Positions 23,626 to 31,168 of a DNA stretch of 41,781 nucleotides are shown piece by piece. The DNA is from Nocardiopsis potens DSM 45234 (GTDB taxonomy: Bacteria; Actinomycetota; Actinomycetes; Streptosporangiales; Streptosporangiaceae), in NCBI RefSeq assembly GCF_000341105.1, contig NZ_ANBB01000020.1:1-41781 (forward strand), in the 5' to 3' direction. The notes under the pieces were generated by a model. That model was not told the DNA's origin, did not search any database, and saw nothing but the letters and a program-made list of their open reading frames with translations. The translations under genes and the position numbers were made by a program. Position 1 is the stretch's first letter, and every line of letters begins with the position of its first letter.

Positions 23626-25725
23626 TCAGGACTCCAACCAGCTCGGCGGGAGGCGCGGGGCGTCCGGGTGGGGCTCGTCCGGCAGGCCTCCGGTGAGCGG
23701 GTGCAGGGCGCGGCGGACCACCGCGGACAGGTGCGGGTCGGCCATCAGCTCGTCGAGCAGCACCGGCTCGCCCTCCGCGCTGGTCAGCGGGATGCGCCAG
23801 TTGGGGTAGCCGGTGCTGGTGCCGGGCTGGTTCTGCATCCGGCGCTCGCCGACCACGTCGGTCAGCGCGATGCCGACCAGCCGCGCCGGGGTGCGGACCA
23901 GGTAGGCGTGCAGCGCCGCGACGACGGTCTGCGGGTCGGAGACCGGGTCCACCCCCGGGTCCAGCAGGTCCAGCTCGATGAGGAGCCGGCGCCACGCCTC
24001 GACCTGCGCCTCGGCGTCGGCGAGCTCCTCGGCCACGGGGCGCTTCAGCAGCCCCAACCGGTCGCGCAGCTCGACGTGCTCGGCGGTGAGGAACGAGGCG
24101 ACCGGCGGCAGGTCGTGCGTGGAGACGGTGGCCAGGCACTGCTCCCGCCACTCCTCGGGGCGGCGCGGGGCGCCGTCCGGGCCGCGCTCGAACCAGAGCA
24201 CCGAGGTGCCCAGCACGCCCCGTTCGGCCAGGTGCTCGCGCACCTCCGGCTCGACCGTGCCCAGGTCCTCTCCGATGACCAGCGCCCCGGTCTCCTCCGC
24301 GGTGAGCAGCAGCGAGCCGACCATGCCCTCGTGGTCGTAGCGGACGTAGGTCCCCTCCTCCGGGGAGGCGCCCTCGGGGATCCACCAGAGCCGGAACAGG
24401 CCCATGACGTGGTCGGCGCGGACCCCGCCGGCGTGCCGCATGCACTGGCGGAGCACCTGCCGGAACGGCGCGTAGCCCTGCTCGGCCAGGCGCACCGGGT
24501 GCCAGGGCGGCTGCGCCCAGTCCTGCCCCTGCTGGTTGAACTCGTCCGGCGGGGCGCCCACGCTGACCCCGTCCAGCAGCGCGTCCCGGTACATCCAGGA
24601 GTCCGAGCCGCCGGGCCGGACGCCCACCGCGAGGTCGTGCACGATGCCGATCGGCATGCCCGCCGCCCGCGCCCCGGCCTGGGCGGCGGCCAGCTGGTCG
24701 TCGAGCACCCACTGCATCCAGCGGTGGAAGTCGATCCTGTCCCACCGGTCCAGGGCCTGCGCGCCGACCTCCTGCCCGTAGGCGTCGCGCAGCACCGAGG
24801 GCCAGCGCCGGTGGTCCGGCCCGTGCTCCTCGGCCAGCGCGCACCAGGTGGCGTACTCGATCAGCGGCGCCCCCTCCCGCTCCAGGTAGGCCTGGAAGGC
24901 GGCCTCCCGCGACGGGGAGCGCTGCACCTGGAACAGGGACTCCAGGGCGACGCGCTTGGCGCTCCACACCGCGTCCCGGTCGAGCAGGTCGGCGGTGCGG
25001 CCGCGCTCGCGCAGCGGCCGGGCCAGCCGCTGCACGGCCTCCCGCTGCGCCGGTTCCAGGCGGCTGTACTCGGGGACGTCCTCGACCCGGATGTAGAGCG
25101 GGCTGGCGTAGCGGCGGCCCACCGGCAGGTAGGGCGAGGGTTCCAGCGGCGGCGCGGGCTCGGTCGCGTGCACCGGGTTGACCAGCGCGAAGGCGGCGCC
25201 GAGGTCGCGTGCGCTCCAGTCCGCGAGCTCGGCGAGGTCGCGCAGGTCGCCCATGCCCCAGGAGGCGCGCGAGCGCACCGAGTACAGCTGGGCCATCAGC
25301 CCCCAGCAGCGCCGGCCGGCCAGCGCGGCGGGCAGCCCGATCCGCTCCGGGACGATGAGCAGCGGGGCGCTCTGGCAGGCGCCGCCGTACTCGGCGTAGA
25401 GCGTGTGCACGCCCAGCGGCAGGCCGGGGCCGAGCCCGGTCTCGCCGCCGTCGGCCAGCTCGACCCGGGCCACCGCCCCTTCGGGGAGGGGCGGCCGGGG
25501 CGAGCGGCCGGCTCTGGCGACCACGGCCGGCGGCAGCAGCCGGCGGGCCTGGGCCTCCCGGTGCGCCTCCAGCGCCGCCCGCGGATCGGACGGGTCCACC
25601 CCGAGGGCGCCCAGGACATGGCGGAGCGTATCGGCGCCCACGCGCACCCTGCGGCCCCGCCAGTCCTCGTAGGCGGTCGCCACCCCGTGCTCTTCGGCCA
25701 GCAGTGCCAGGTCCTCATCGCTCAC
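23626..25725 (-). CDS. malQ: 4-alpha-glucanotransferase (amylomaltase, GH77)
   Basis: About 699-residue cytosolic disproportionating enzyme that moves maltosyl and longer units between alpha-1,4-glucans. GH77 features are visible: YSVRSRASWGMGDLRDL near the N-terminal third, and the nucleophile Asp in VRADHVMGLFRLWWIPEG. The acid/base Glu is in VIGEDLGTV and the stabilising Asp in VSTHDLPP. An N-terminal extension domain of about 130 residues precedes the barrel, as is common in bacterial MalQ. The start is not settled: GTG at 25725 (VSDEDLALLAEEHGV) fits the usual N-terminus, whereas ATG at 25773 adds 16 residues. Neither has a strong Shine-Dalgarno sequence. The upstream side borders the repeat region. 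No other glycogen or maltose gene is in the window. Confidence 0.93.
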   Translation of the reverse strand: MSDEDLALLAEEHGVATAYEDWRGRRVRVGADTLRHVLGALGVDPSDPRAALEAHREAQARRLLPPAVVARAGRSPRPPLPEGAVARVELADGGETGLGPGLPLGVHTLYAEYGGACQSAPLLIVPERIGLPAALAGRRCWGLMAQLYSVRSRASWGMGDLRDLAELADWSARDLGAAFALVNPVHATEPAPPLEPSPYLPVGRRYASPLYIRVEDVPEYSRLEPAQREAVQRLARPLRERGRTADLLDRDAVWSAKRVALESLFQVQRSPSREAAFQAYLEREGAPLIEYATWCALAEEHGPDHRRWPSVLRDAYGQEVGAQALDRWDRIDFHRWMQWVLDDQLAAAQAGARAAGMPIGIVHDLAVGVRPGGSDSWMYRDALLDGVSVGAPPDEFNQQGQDWAQPPWHPVRLAEQGYAPFRQVLRQCMRHAGGVRADHVMGLFRLWWIPEGASPEEGTYVRYDHEGMVGSLLLTAEETGALVIGEDLGTVEPEVREHLAERGVLGTSVLWFERGPDGAPRRPEEWREQCLATVSTHDLPPVASFLTAEHVELRDRLGLLKRPVAEELADAEAQVEAWRRLLIELDLLDPGVDPVSDPQTVVAALHAYLVRTPARLVGIALTDVVGERRMQNQPGTSTGYPNWRIPLTSAEGEPVLLDELMADPHLSAVVRRALHPLTGGLPDEPHPDAPRLPPSWLES

Positions 25726-25904
25726 AGCATCCGATGATGCCGCATACGGCCCGCATCGGGACGGGAACGCCATGCCCTGTTCCACGCTGCGGCCGGACCG
25801 TATCGGGGGCCCGCCCCGCCCCTCCCCGGCAGACGCCCCGGTCCGCCCCCACCGCTCCGCACCCCGTTCCGCCCCCTCCCGACAGACCGAAACCGCCCGG
25901 ACAC

Positions 25905-26331
25905 GCCCCGAGCGGCGACGGCAAAGGTGGGGGCGAGGCGAAGGCGGCCACCCGGGCGCGGCGCCCCACGGGGCAAGGGTTCAAGCGAGCGGCGAAGGCG
26001 GGAAGGGGGCGTGCCGGCTGGTCGGTCAGGCGCGGCGCCCCACGGGGCCGGGCTTCAAGCAGGCAGCGACGGCAGCGGCGGGGGCGAGGCGAAGGCGGCC
26101 ACCCGGGTGCGGCACCTCGCGGAGCGAAGGTTCAAGCGGGCGGCGAGGGCAGGGAGGGGACCGGCCGGTCGATCCGGTGCGGCGCCCCACGGGGTGACGG
26201 CTCAAGCGGGCGGCGACGGCAGCGGTGGGGGCGGGGTGCAGGCGTCGCCCGGGTGTCGGGCCCCACGGGGTCGGGGTTCAAGCGGGCGGCGAAGGCGGCG
26301 GTGGGAACCGGCCGGTCGATCCGGTGCGGCA
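25905..26331 (+). repeat. Forward array: five 42-nt repeats plus fragments
   Basis: Full copies lie at 25954-25995, 26028-26069, 26105-26146, 26175-26216 and 26251-26292. A truncated end copy lies at 25905-25918 and a start fragment at 26322-26331. The consensus opens GGGTGCGGCGCCCCACGGGG and ends GGTTCAAGCGGGCGGCGA. All copies are exactly 42 nt with no indel but several substitutions. Linkers of 28-35 nt alternate between a GGGGGCGAGGCGAAGGCG-like type and a GGGACCGGCCGGTCGATC-like type. The copy-to-copy distances (74, 77, 70, 76) are not multiples of 3, so this is not a protein repeat. It is a noncoding repeat family of unknown role. Confidence 0.88.
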
Positions 26332-26859
26332 GAGCAGGGCGGGAGTGGTCGGAGCGGTCAGAGGGGGGCGGGATCGCCGCGCCCGCGCCGCCCCGGGCAC
26401 CGTGGTCGGCCACCCCTGAAACCACCACACCCCTCTGACCTGGATGAATACGCAGGGTGATGGCGGGTTGGGGCGCCCTGCGCACCGCGAGAGCACCCCG
26501 GTGATTCCTGAGCGCGCATCCCGGCCCGGATCGGCCCCCGAGAGGCCCGAATCGCCCCGGCCGGGCCGGTGTTCGGGGGTTCGAGCCGCCCGCAAGCCCG
26601 CAAAGCAGGGGGCCGGAACCCGGGAAGAGCAGAGGCGGGGGCGAGATGTCGTATTTGCCCTGCCGGGAGGGCCCACCTTGACCACTCTGGGTAACCGGGG
26701 AGGGGGTGGTGAGGGCTTCGGGGCTTACTACTCGCTGGTAGATGTAATCGGGGTGCTGCGGAGGTGCGCAAGGTGCTGCCGCTCCCGCCCGTTCCCTGCC
26801 GCAAACCCGGCATAGGGGATAAGGCCCCCTGGTTGGCGCGGGCGGGCGGCCCGCTGCCG
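26332..26859. other. Unique core between the inverted repeat arrays, no supported gene
   Basis: 528 nt enclosed by the two arrays. Base composition is less extreme than in the arrays, with AT-richer patches near 26415-26460 and 26720-26755. Open frames run through it on both strands, for example 26444-26815, but none has a convincing ribosome binding site, codon bias or recognisable domain. It may carry a noncoding RNA or be the payload of a small mobile element. I cannot assign a function. Confidence 0.4.
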
Positions 26860-27131
26860 TCGCCGCCCGTCTGAACCTGCACCCCGCGAGGCGCCGCGCC
26901 CGGGTGAGACGCCCGCCCCGCTCCCACCGGCGCCGTCACCGTCGCCGTCAGCCTGAACCTTCGCTCCGCGAGGCACCGCACCCGGCTGGAGTGCCCGGCC
27001 CCGGCCCTACCTTCGCCGTCGCCGCCTGCTTGAACCTCCGCTCCGCGGGGCGCCGCACCCGACCGACCGGCCGGTCCCCCTCCCCGCCCTCGCCGCCCGC
27101 CTGAACCTTCACCCCGTGGGACGCCGCACCC
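26860..27131 (-). repeat. Inverted array: four 42-nt repeats
   Basis: Copies in the opposite orientation lie at 26860-26901, 26942-26983, 27019-27060 and 27090-27131, again exactly 42 nt each. Read on the minus strand they match the forward consensus, for example GGTTCAGGCGGGCGGCGA and GTGCGGCGTCCCACGGGG. Linkers are 40, 35 and 29 nt. The last (27061-27089) is clearly the CCGGCCGGTC type of the forward array, and the sequence after the last copy resembles the other type. Together with the forward array this forms a large inverted structure around the core. Confidence 0.88.
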
Positions 27132-27357
27132 GGGCGACCGCCTCCGCCCCGTTCCTGCCTTCCGCCGACAGCGTCTCGCCGGGGTTCCGGCGGGGCTCCG
27201 GCGGCCGCTCAGGGGGTGCCGGGGGCCGGCGCGCCGTCGTTTCGCCCGTCATGTCGCCCACCGTGCCGCCCGTCGGGCTCGCTCCCGCCAGGGACTCGGA
27301 GCGGCCGGAAAACGGATTAAACATGGGACGACTCTGTGCTTCACTGGGACGGTGCTC

Positions 27358-28668
27358 ATGTCCTATCGCCGTCTCTTCGCCGTGCCCGACGTGGGCTCCC
27401 TTCTCTTCTGGTCGCTGGCCGCCCGGATGCACATCGGCGGCATGCCGATCGCGGTCACCTTCCTGGTCGCGGGCTGGACCGGCTCCTACGCCCTGGCCGG
27501 GCTGGTCGCCGGCGGGCTGACCGCCGGCACCGCGCTGGGCGGGCCGGTCCGCGGGCGGATGGCCGACCGGCAGCCCAACGACCGGCTGCTGCTCGCCTCG
27601 GCCGCGGTGTACGGGGGCGGGCTGACCGCGATGGCGCTGCTGCCCGCGGCTCTGTGGTGGGTCGCGGTCCCGCTGGCCGTGGTCACCGGGGTGTTCCAGC
27701 CGCCCGCCACCCAGATCGGCCGGGCGCTGTGGCCCCGGATCACCTCCGGCCCGACCCGCCAGACCATGTTCGCCGCCGAGGCGACCCTGCAGGAGCTGCT
27801 CTTCATCGTGGGGCCGCTGCTGGCGGCCGTGGTGGTCGGCTTCGGCGGCGGCCGCACCGGCCTGCTGGTGCTGGGCGCCATCGGCTGCACCGGGGCCGTC
27901 GGCTTCGCGCTGGCGCTGCGCCGGGCCGGGCACACCCTGCCGCCGCGCCCCTCCGGGGAGGCGGGCTCCGGGGCGGCCGACTCCGCCGGGCCCGCCGGGC
28001 GCCGCCGGTCGCTGCTCACCGACCCCCAGGTGCTGCTGGTGATCACCGTGATCATGCTGATGGTCGCCGGGCTGGGCTCGATCGATCTGGCCATGGTCGC
28101 CTGGTCCCGCGAGCTGGGCACGCCCGGCTACGCCGGCGGCCTGATGGCGATCTACGCGCTGGGGTCGCTGGTGGGCGGCCTGATCGCGGGCACCCTGGCC
28201 GGGCGGCCGCGGATCCCGCGGCGCGCCTTCGGCACCGCGGCCGGGGCGCTGCTGGTGGTGCCGCTGCTGCCGCCGGTGCTGCACCTGCCGACGCCGTGGC
28301 TGATCGGCCCGGTGCTGTTCATCGCCGGCCTGGCCATCGCGCCGACGGTCGCCGCGGTGACCGAGCGGGTGGGCGAGCTGGCCCCGCCGGACCGGCGCGG
28401 CGAGGCCTACGGCTGGATGACCACCGCGACGACCGGCGGCATCTCGCTGGCCTCGCCGCTCACCGGCTGGCTGATCGATCTGGGCGGGATCGCTGCGGGC
28501 GCGGCCGGGGCCGCCGCTCTGGCGGCCCTCGGCGCGCTGCTCACCCTGGGGATGAAGGTCAGGCGTCCCACAGCGGAGGACGCCGGTCCGCCCACGGACG
28601 GGCCCCCTCCAGCTGGGCCGAGAGGGACAGCAGAGTCGCCTCCTCCCCCATCCGGCCCGTCAGCATGA
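27358..28668 (+). CDS. MFS transporter (12-helix, unknown substrate)
   Basis: 436-residue major facilitator protein with about 12 hydrophobic helices and a motif-A-like loop (GPVRGRMADRQPNDRLLL) after the second helix. It has a central cytoplasmic linker (SGEAGSGAADSAGPAGRRRS) and conserved-looking ERVGELAPPDRRGEAYGW near the C-terminal half. It most resembles the uncharacterised MFS proteins of actinomycetes related to sugar and drug exporters. The ATG at 27358 is listed; GTG at 27352 is also in frame. Both lie near CTGGGACGG. The last 36 residues are hydrophilic and Pro-rich and lie inside the 3' end of the convergent amidase gene. The upstream region borders the repeat array. Confidence 0.85.
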   Translation: MSYRRLFAVPDVGSLLFWSLAARMHIGGMPIAVTFLVAGWTGSYALAGLVAGGLTAGTALGGPVRGRMADRQPNDRLLLASAAVYGGGLTAMALLPAALWWVAVPLAVVTGVFQPPATQIGRALWPRITSGPTRQTMFAAEATLQELLFIVGPLLAAVVVGFGGGRTGLLVLGAIGCTGAVGFALALRRAGHTLPPRPSGEAGSGAADSAGPAGRRRSLLTDPQVLLVITVIMLMVAGLGSIDLAMVAWSRELGTPGYAGGLMAIYALGSLVGGLIAGTLAGRPRIPRRAFGTAAGALLVVPLLPPVLHLPTPWLIGPVLFIAGLAIAPTVAAVTERVGELAPPDRRGEAYGWMTTATTGGISLASPLTGWLIDLGGIAAGAAGAAALAALGALLTLGMKVRRPTAEDAGPPTDGPPPAGPRGTAESPPPPSGPSA

Positions 28669-29989
28669 CGCCGACCGGCAGCCCTTCGGGGGTCCAGTGC
28701 AGCGGGACGCTCGCGGAGGGCTGGCCGGTCACGTTGAACATGGAGGTGTAGGGGGTGAACCGGGTCATCCGGGCGAACTCCTCCTCCGGGTCGTTCCCGG
28801 CGTCGAAGTGGCCCACCGGCGCGGGCAGCGCCGCCAGCGTCGGGCTGAGCAGCACGTCGTAGCCGAGCATCGCCGGCATCGCCTTGCGGATGGCCAGCTG
28901 CAGCCCGGCGGTGGCCCGCATGTAGTCCTCCACCGAGAGTGCGCGGGCCTTGGCGCGCAGGCTCCGGGTGAGCGGGCGCAGCCGGTCCTCGTACTCCGGC
29001 GGGACCGGGCCGGCCACCGCCATCGCCGCCCAGACCACCGAGAACATCTGCAGCATCGAGGCGTCGAACGGGCAGTCGGCCTCCTCCACCTCGTGGCCGA
29101 GGCCGGTCAGCAGCCGGGTGGCGTCCTCATAGGCCTCCAGCACCGCCGGGTCGGGCCGCACCCCCGGGACCGGGGTCGCGCTGAACCTGCCGATGCGCAG
29201 CCGCTTCGGCTCCCGGCGGGCGTGGTCCAGGAAGGTCTCCCCGGCGGGCAGCGGCGGGGCGGTGTAGTAGTCGCCGGGGAGCGACCCGGACATCACGTCG
29301 AGCAGCAGGGCGGCGTCGGCGACGGTGCGGGCGAGCGGCCCGGAGGTGGACAGGCCGATGTAGTCCGGGCGGGCCGGGGCCGAGGTGATCCGGCCCCGGG
29401 ACGGCTTGATCCCGAACAGCCCGCAGACGCTGGCCGGGATGCGGATCGAGCCGCCGCCGTCGCTGCCCTGGGCCACCGGGGCCAGCCCGGCCGCGACGGC
29501 CGCGGCCGCGCCGCCGCTGGAGCCGCCGGCGGAGCGGGAGGCGTCCCAGGGGGTGCGGGCGGGCGGGGCGATGTCGTTCTCGGTGTAGCAGGGGCTGCCG
29601 AACTCGGGGGTGTTGGTCTTGCCGGTCATCACCGTGCCGGCCGCGCGCAGCCGGACCACGAACTCGGCGTCGACCGCCGCGGTGTTGTCCGCGTAGGCGA
29701 TCGACCCGAAGGTGTGCCGGACGCCCGCAACGGGGTCCAGGTCCTTGACCGGAACCGGTACGCCGAGGAGCGGAGGGAGGTCCTCCGGCGCGTCGCGGAG
29801 CACCTGGGCCTCCGCCTTGCGGGCCTGTTCCCGCGCCGATTCCGCGGTGACCGTTATGAAGGCTCCGACCTGCTCGTCGAGCCGGTCGATGCGGTCCAGG
29901 TAGTGGTCGGTGATCTCCACCGGGGACAGCTCCCGGCGGCGGACCGCCTCGGCCTGCTCCAGCGCCGTCAGGTCGTGAATCCTACTCAT
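28559..29989 (-). CDS. Amidase-signature family hydrolase
   Basis: 476-residue hydrolase with the Ser-cisSer-Lys triad. Lys82 is in VPVPVKDLDP, cis-Ser157 in AGGSSGGAAAAVAAG and nucleophile Ser181 in GSDGGGSIRIPAS. The length and the order of motifs match cytoplasmic amidases that cleave carboxylic amides, such as acetamidase or aryl-acylamidase types. The GatA role is unlikely because gatB and gatC are absent. The natural substrate is unknown. The ATG start at 29989 has no clear Shine-Dalgarno sequence, so the start codon is a best guess. The 3' end overlaps the convergent MFS gene by 110 bp. Confidence 0.92.
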   Translation of the reverse strand: MSRIHDLTALEQAEAVRRRELSPVEITDHYLDRIDRLDEQVGAFITVTAESAREQARKAEAQVLRDAPEDLPPLLGVPVPVKDLDPVAGVRHTFGSIAYADNTAAVDAEFVVRLRAAGTVMTGKTNTPEFGSPCYTENDIAPPARTPWDASRSAGGSSGGAAAAVAAGLAPVAQGSDGGGSIRIPASVCGLFGIKPSRGRITSAPARPDYIGLSTSGPLARTVADAALLLDVMSGSLPGDYYTAPPLPAGETFLDHARREPKRLRIGRFSATPVPGVRPDPAVLEAYEDATRLLTGLGHEVEEADCPFDASMLQMFSVVWAAMAVAGPVPPEYEDRLRPLTRSLRAKARALSVEDYMRATAGLQLAIRKAMPAMLGYDVLLSPTLAALPAPVGHFDAGNDPEEEFARMTRFTPYTSMFNVTGQPSASVPLHWTPEGLPVGVMLTGRMGEEATLLSLSAQLEGARPWADRRPPLWDA

Positions 29990-30154
29990 GGGCGGAGGCT
30001 AGCGCGGCGGGCCCGCCCTGCGGTACCCCGCCGGAGCAGCGGGCGGGCCCGGCACTTCTCTAGAGAGGTCCGGGTAAAGGGTCATCATTCCCTCCCTCCG
30101 GTAACGAACACGTGAGATTCCCCCAAGAAGAAGGGAACAAAAGTGTGAGTTTCA

Positions 30155-30997
30155 ATGGACTGGGACTCGCATATGGATGGAACTAATCTGTGCACCGTGG
30201 AATCGGCAACCAGTGCGAAGGACGGCGCCAAGCGCCCTGAGGCGGCATCCCTGTCGCCCTTTTTCGTGTCGGCGGACAAACAGAGCGGCGAGGGCTCGAA
30301 AGGCGGGCTCCTCGGCACCTACGGCGACCTGGTCACCCCCGAGGCGACCCGCAGGTGGGCGGTGCGCGGCGCGATCGCGCTGGCCGTCGGGCTCGTCACG
30401 GGCCTGCTCACCCGGGACTGGCAGATCGGGGCGACGTTCACCGCCGCCGTGCTCATCGGGTTCATCGTCCGCACCGCGCGGCGCCACTCGGAGGTCCCCC
30501 GCTGGCGGAAGCCCTCCATGGCCCAGCGGCGGACCGAGGCGCAGCTGCGGGTGATGAAGCGGCTGGGCTACCGGGTGCTGCACGCGCGCGGCACCCCGGG
30601 CGGCAACGGCCAGATCGACCACTTCATCGTCGGGCGGCGCGGCGCGTTCGCGATCGACTCCGAGTCGTGGGACAAGCGGCTGCCGCTCCGCAACAAGCTG
30701 GAGAGCCTCTACCACGGGCGGTTCTCCAAGAACGAGCGGATCGACGAGGCGCTGGAGGAGGCCCGGACCGCCCAGCAGCTGATCAGCGACGAGCTCGGCC
30801 GGCCGGTGGAGGTCCGCGCCTCGCTGGCCATCTACGGCCCCGGGATGCCCTGGGACAGCCACAACCTGCGCGGGGTCGACATCATCCGCGGCACCAAGGT
30901 GCGCAAGTGGCTGCGGACCGGCAAGAGCCGCCTCACCGAGCAGGAGATCGAGGACATCCACCGCGCGGCGGAGAAGGTCCTGCCCGCCAAGTACTGA
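30155..30997 (+). CDS. Membrane-associated NERD-domain protein
   Basis: 280-residue protein. A disordered N-terminus (1-65) is followed by two hydrophobic helices (about 69-86 and 90-106, split by TRDWQ) and a cytoplasmic NERD domain (about 125-230). In the NERD core, RTEAQLRVMKRLGYRVLH and NGQIDHFIVGRRGAFAIDSESWD correspond to the usual E...L, G-IDH-VVG and IETK-like strands of a nuclease fold. Asp155 and Asp168/Glu170 are conserved acids, but the Lys of the ExK active site appears as Glu-Ser-Trp, so cleavage activity is doubtful. ATG at 30155 is listed; ATG at 30173 is an alternative. Its role is unknown; the NERD family is linked to DNA processing. A G-T-wobble hairpin follows. Confidence 0.8.
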   Translation: MDWDSHMDGTNLCTVESATSAKDGAKRPEAASLSPFFVSADKQSGEGSKGGLLGTYGDLVTPEATRRWAVRGAIALAVGLVTGLLTRDWQIGATFTAAVLIGFIVRTARRHSEVPRWRKPSMAQRRTEAQLRVMKRLGYRVLHARGTPGGNGQIDHFIVGRRGAFAIDSESWDKRLPLRNKLESLYHGRFSKNERIDEALEEARTAQQLISDELGRPVEVRASLAIYGPGMPWDSHNLRGVDIIRGTKVRKWLRTGKSRLTEQEIEDIHRAAEKVLPAKY

Positions 30998-31014
30998 CCC
31001 GCGGAGCCCGCAAC

Positions 31015-31041
31015 GGCCCGTCCCGGCGCCCGGGGCGGGCC
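31015..31041 (+). terminator. Hairpin terminator after the NERD gene
   Basis: The arms GGCCCGTCCC (31015-31024) and GGGGCGGGCC (31032-31041) pair with one G-T wobble, 17 nt after the stop. Confidence 0.65.
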
Positions 31042-31063
31042 GCCGCCGTGTCCGGCCCCGGAC

Positions 31064-31107
31064 ATGTCATCTCAAAATATGAGACATAAATCTTTGGAGT
31101 CGAGACA
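31064..31107. promoter_or_regulatory. Palindromic operator candidate upstream of ilvD
   Basis: TCTCA (31070-31074) and TGAGA (31080-31084) form a perfect inverted repeat with the AT spacer AAATA. ATGTC (31064) and GACAT (31083) flank it. GAGACA recurs 21 bp downstream at 31102-31107, two helical turns away. The AT-rich island sits 60-105 nt before the ilvD start in a very GC-rich background. IclR-type regulators such as NdgR or LtbR control branched-chain amino acid genes in actinomycetes; binding of such a protein here is inference. Confidence 0.5.
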
Positions 31108-31168
31108 CAGGCAGGTGGGCGCCGGGGATACCATCGGTCTGAAACACCGTTCTCGTTGGGAGAATCCC

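Noticed and set aside
25954-26292. tRNA-like genes suggested by GGTTCAAG in the repeats
   Set aside because: The flanking bases do not form a T stem, and no acceptor or anticodon stem can be built.
25704-26460. Several Arg/Gly-rich ORFs through the repeat arrays
   Set aside because: Repeat distances are not multiples of 3, so each copy is read in a different frame. There is no ribosome binding site and no domain.
26444-26815. 123-codon ORF in the core between arrays
   Set aside because: It has no Shine-Dalgarno sequence, no codon bias and no recognisable feature. It was kept only as part of the unassigned core.
25954-27131. CRISPR array
   Set aside because: Repeat and linker sizes look similar to CRISPR, but repeats are degenerate, linkers repeat each other, orientation flips between the arrays and no cas gene is present.
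30085-30318. Minus-strand ORF opposite the NERD gene start
   Set aside because: It overlaps the NERD 5' end antisense, lacks a ribosome binding site and has no recognisable product.
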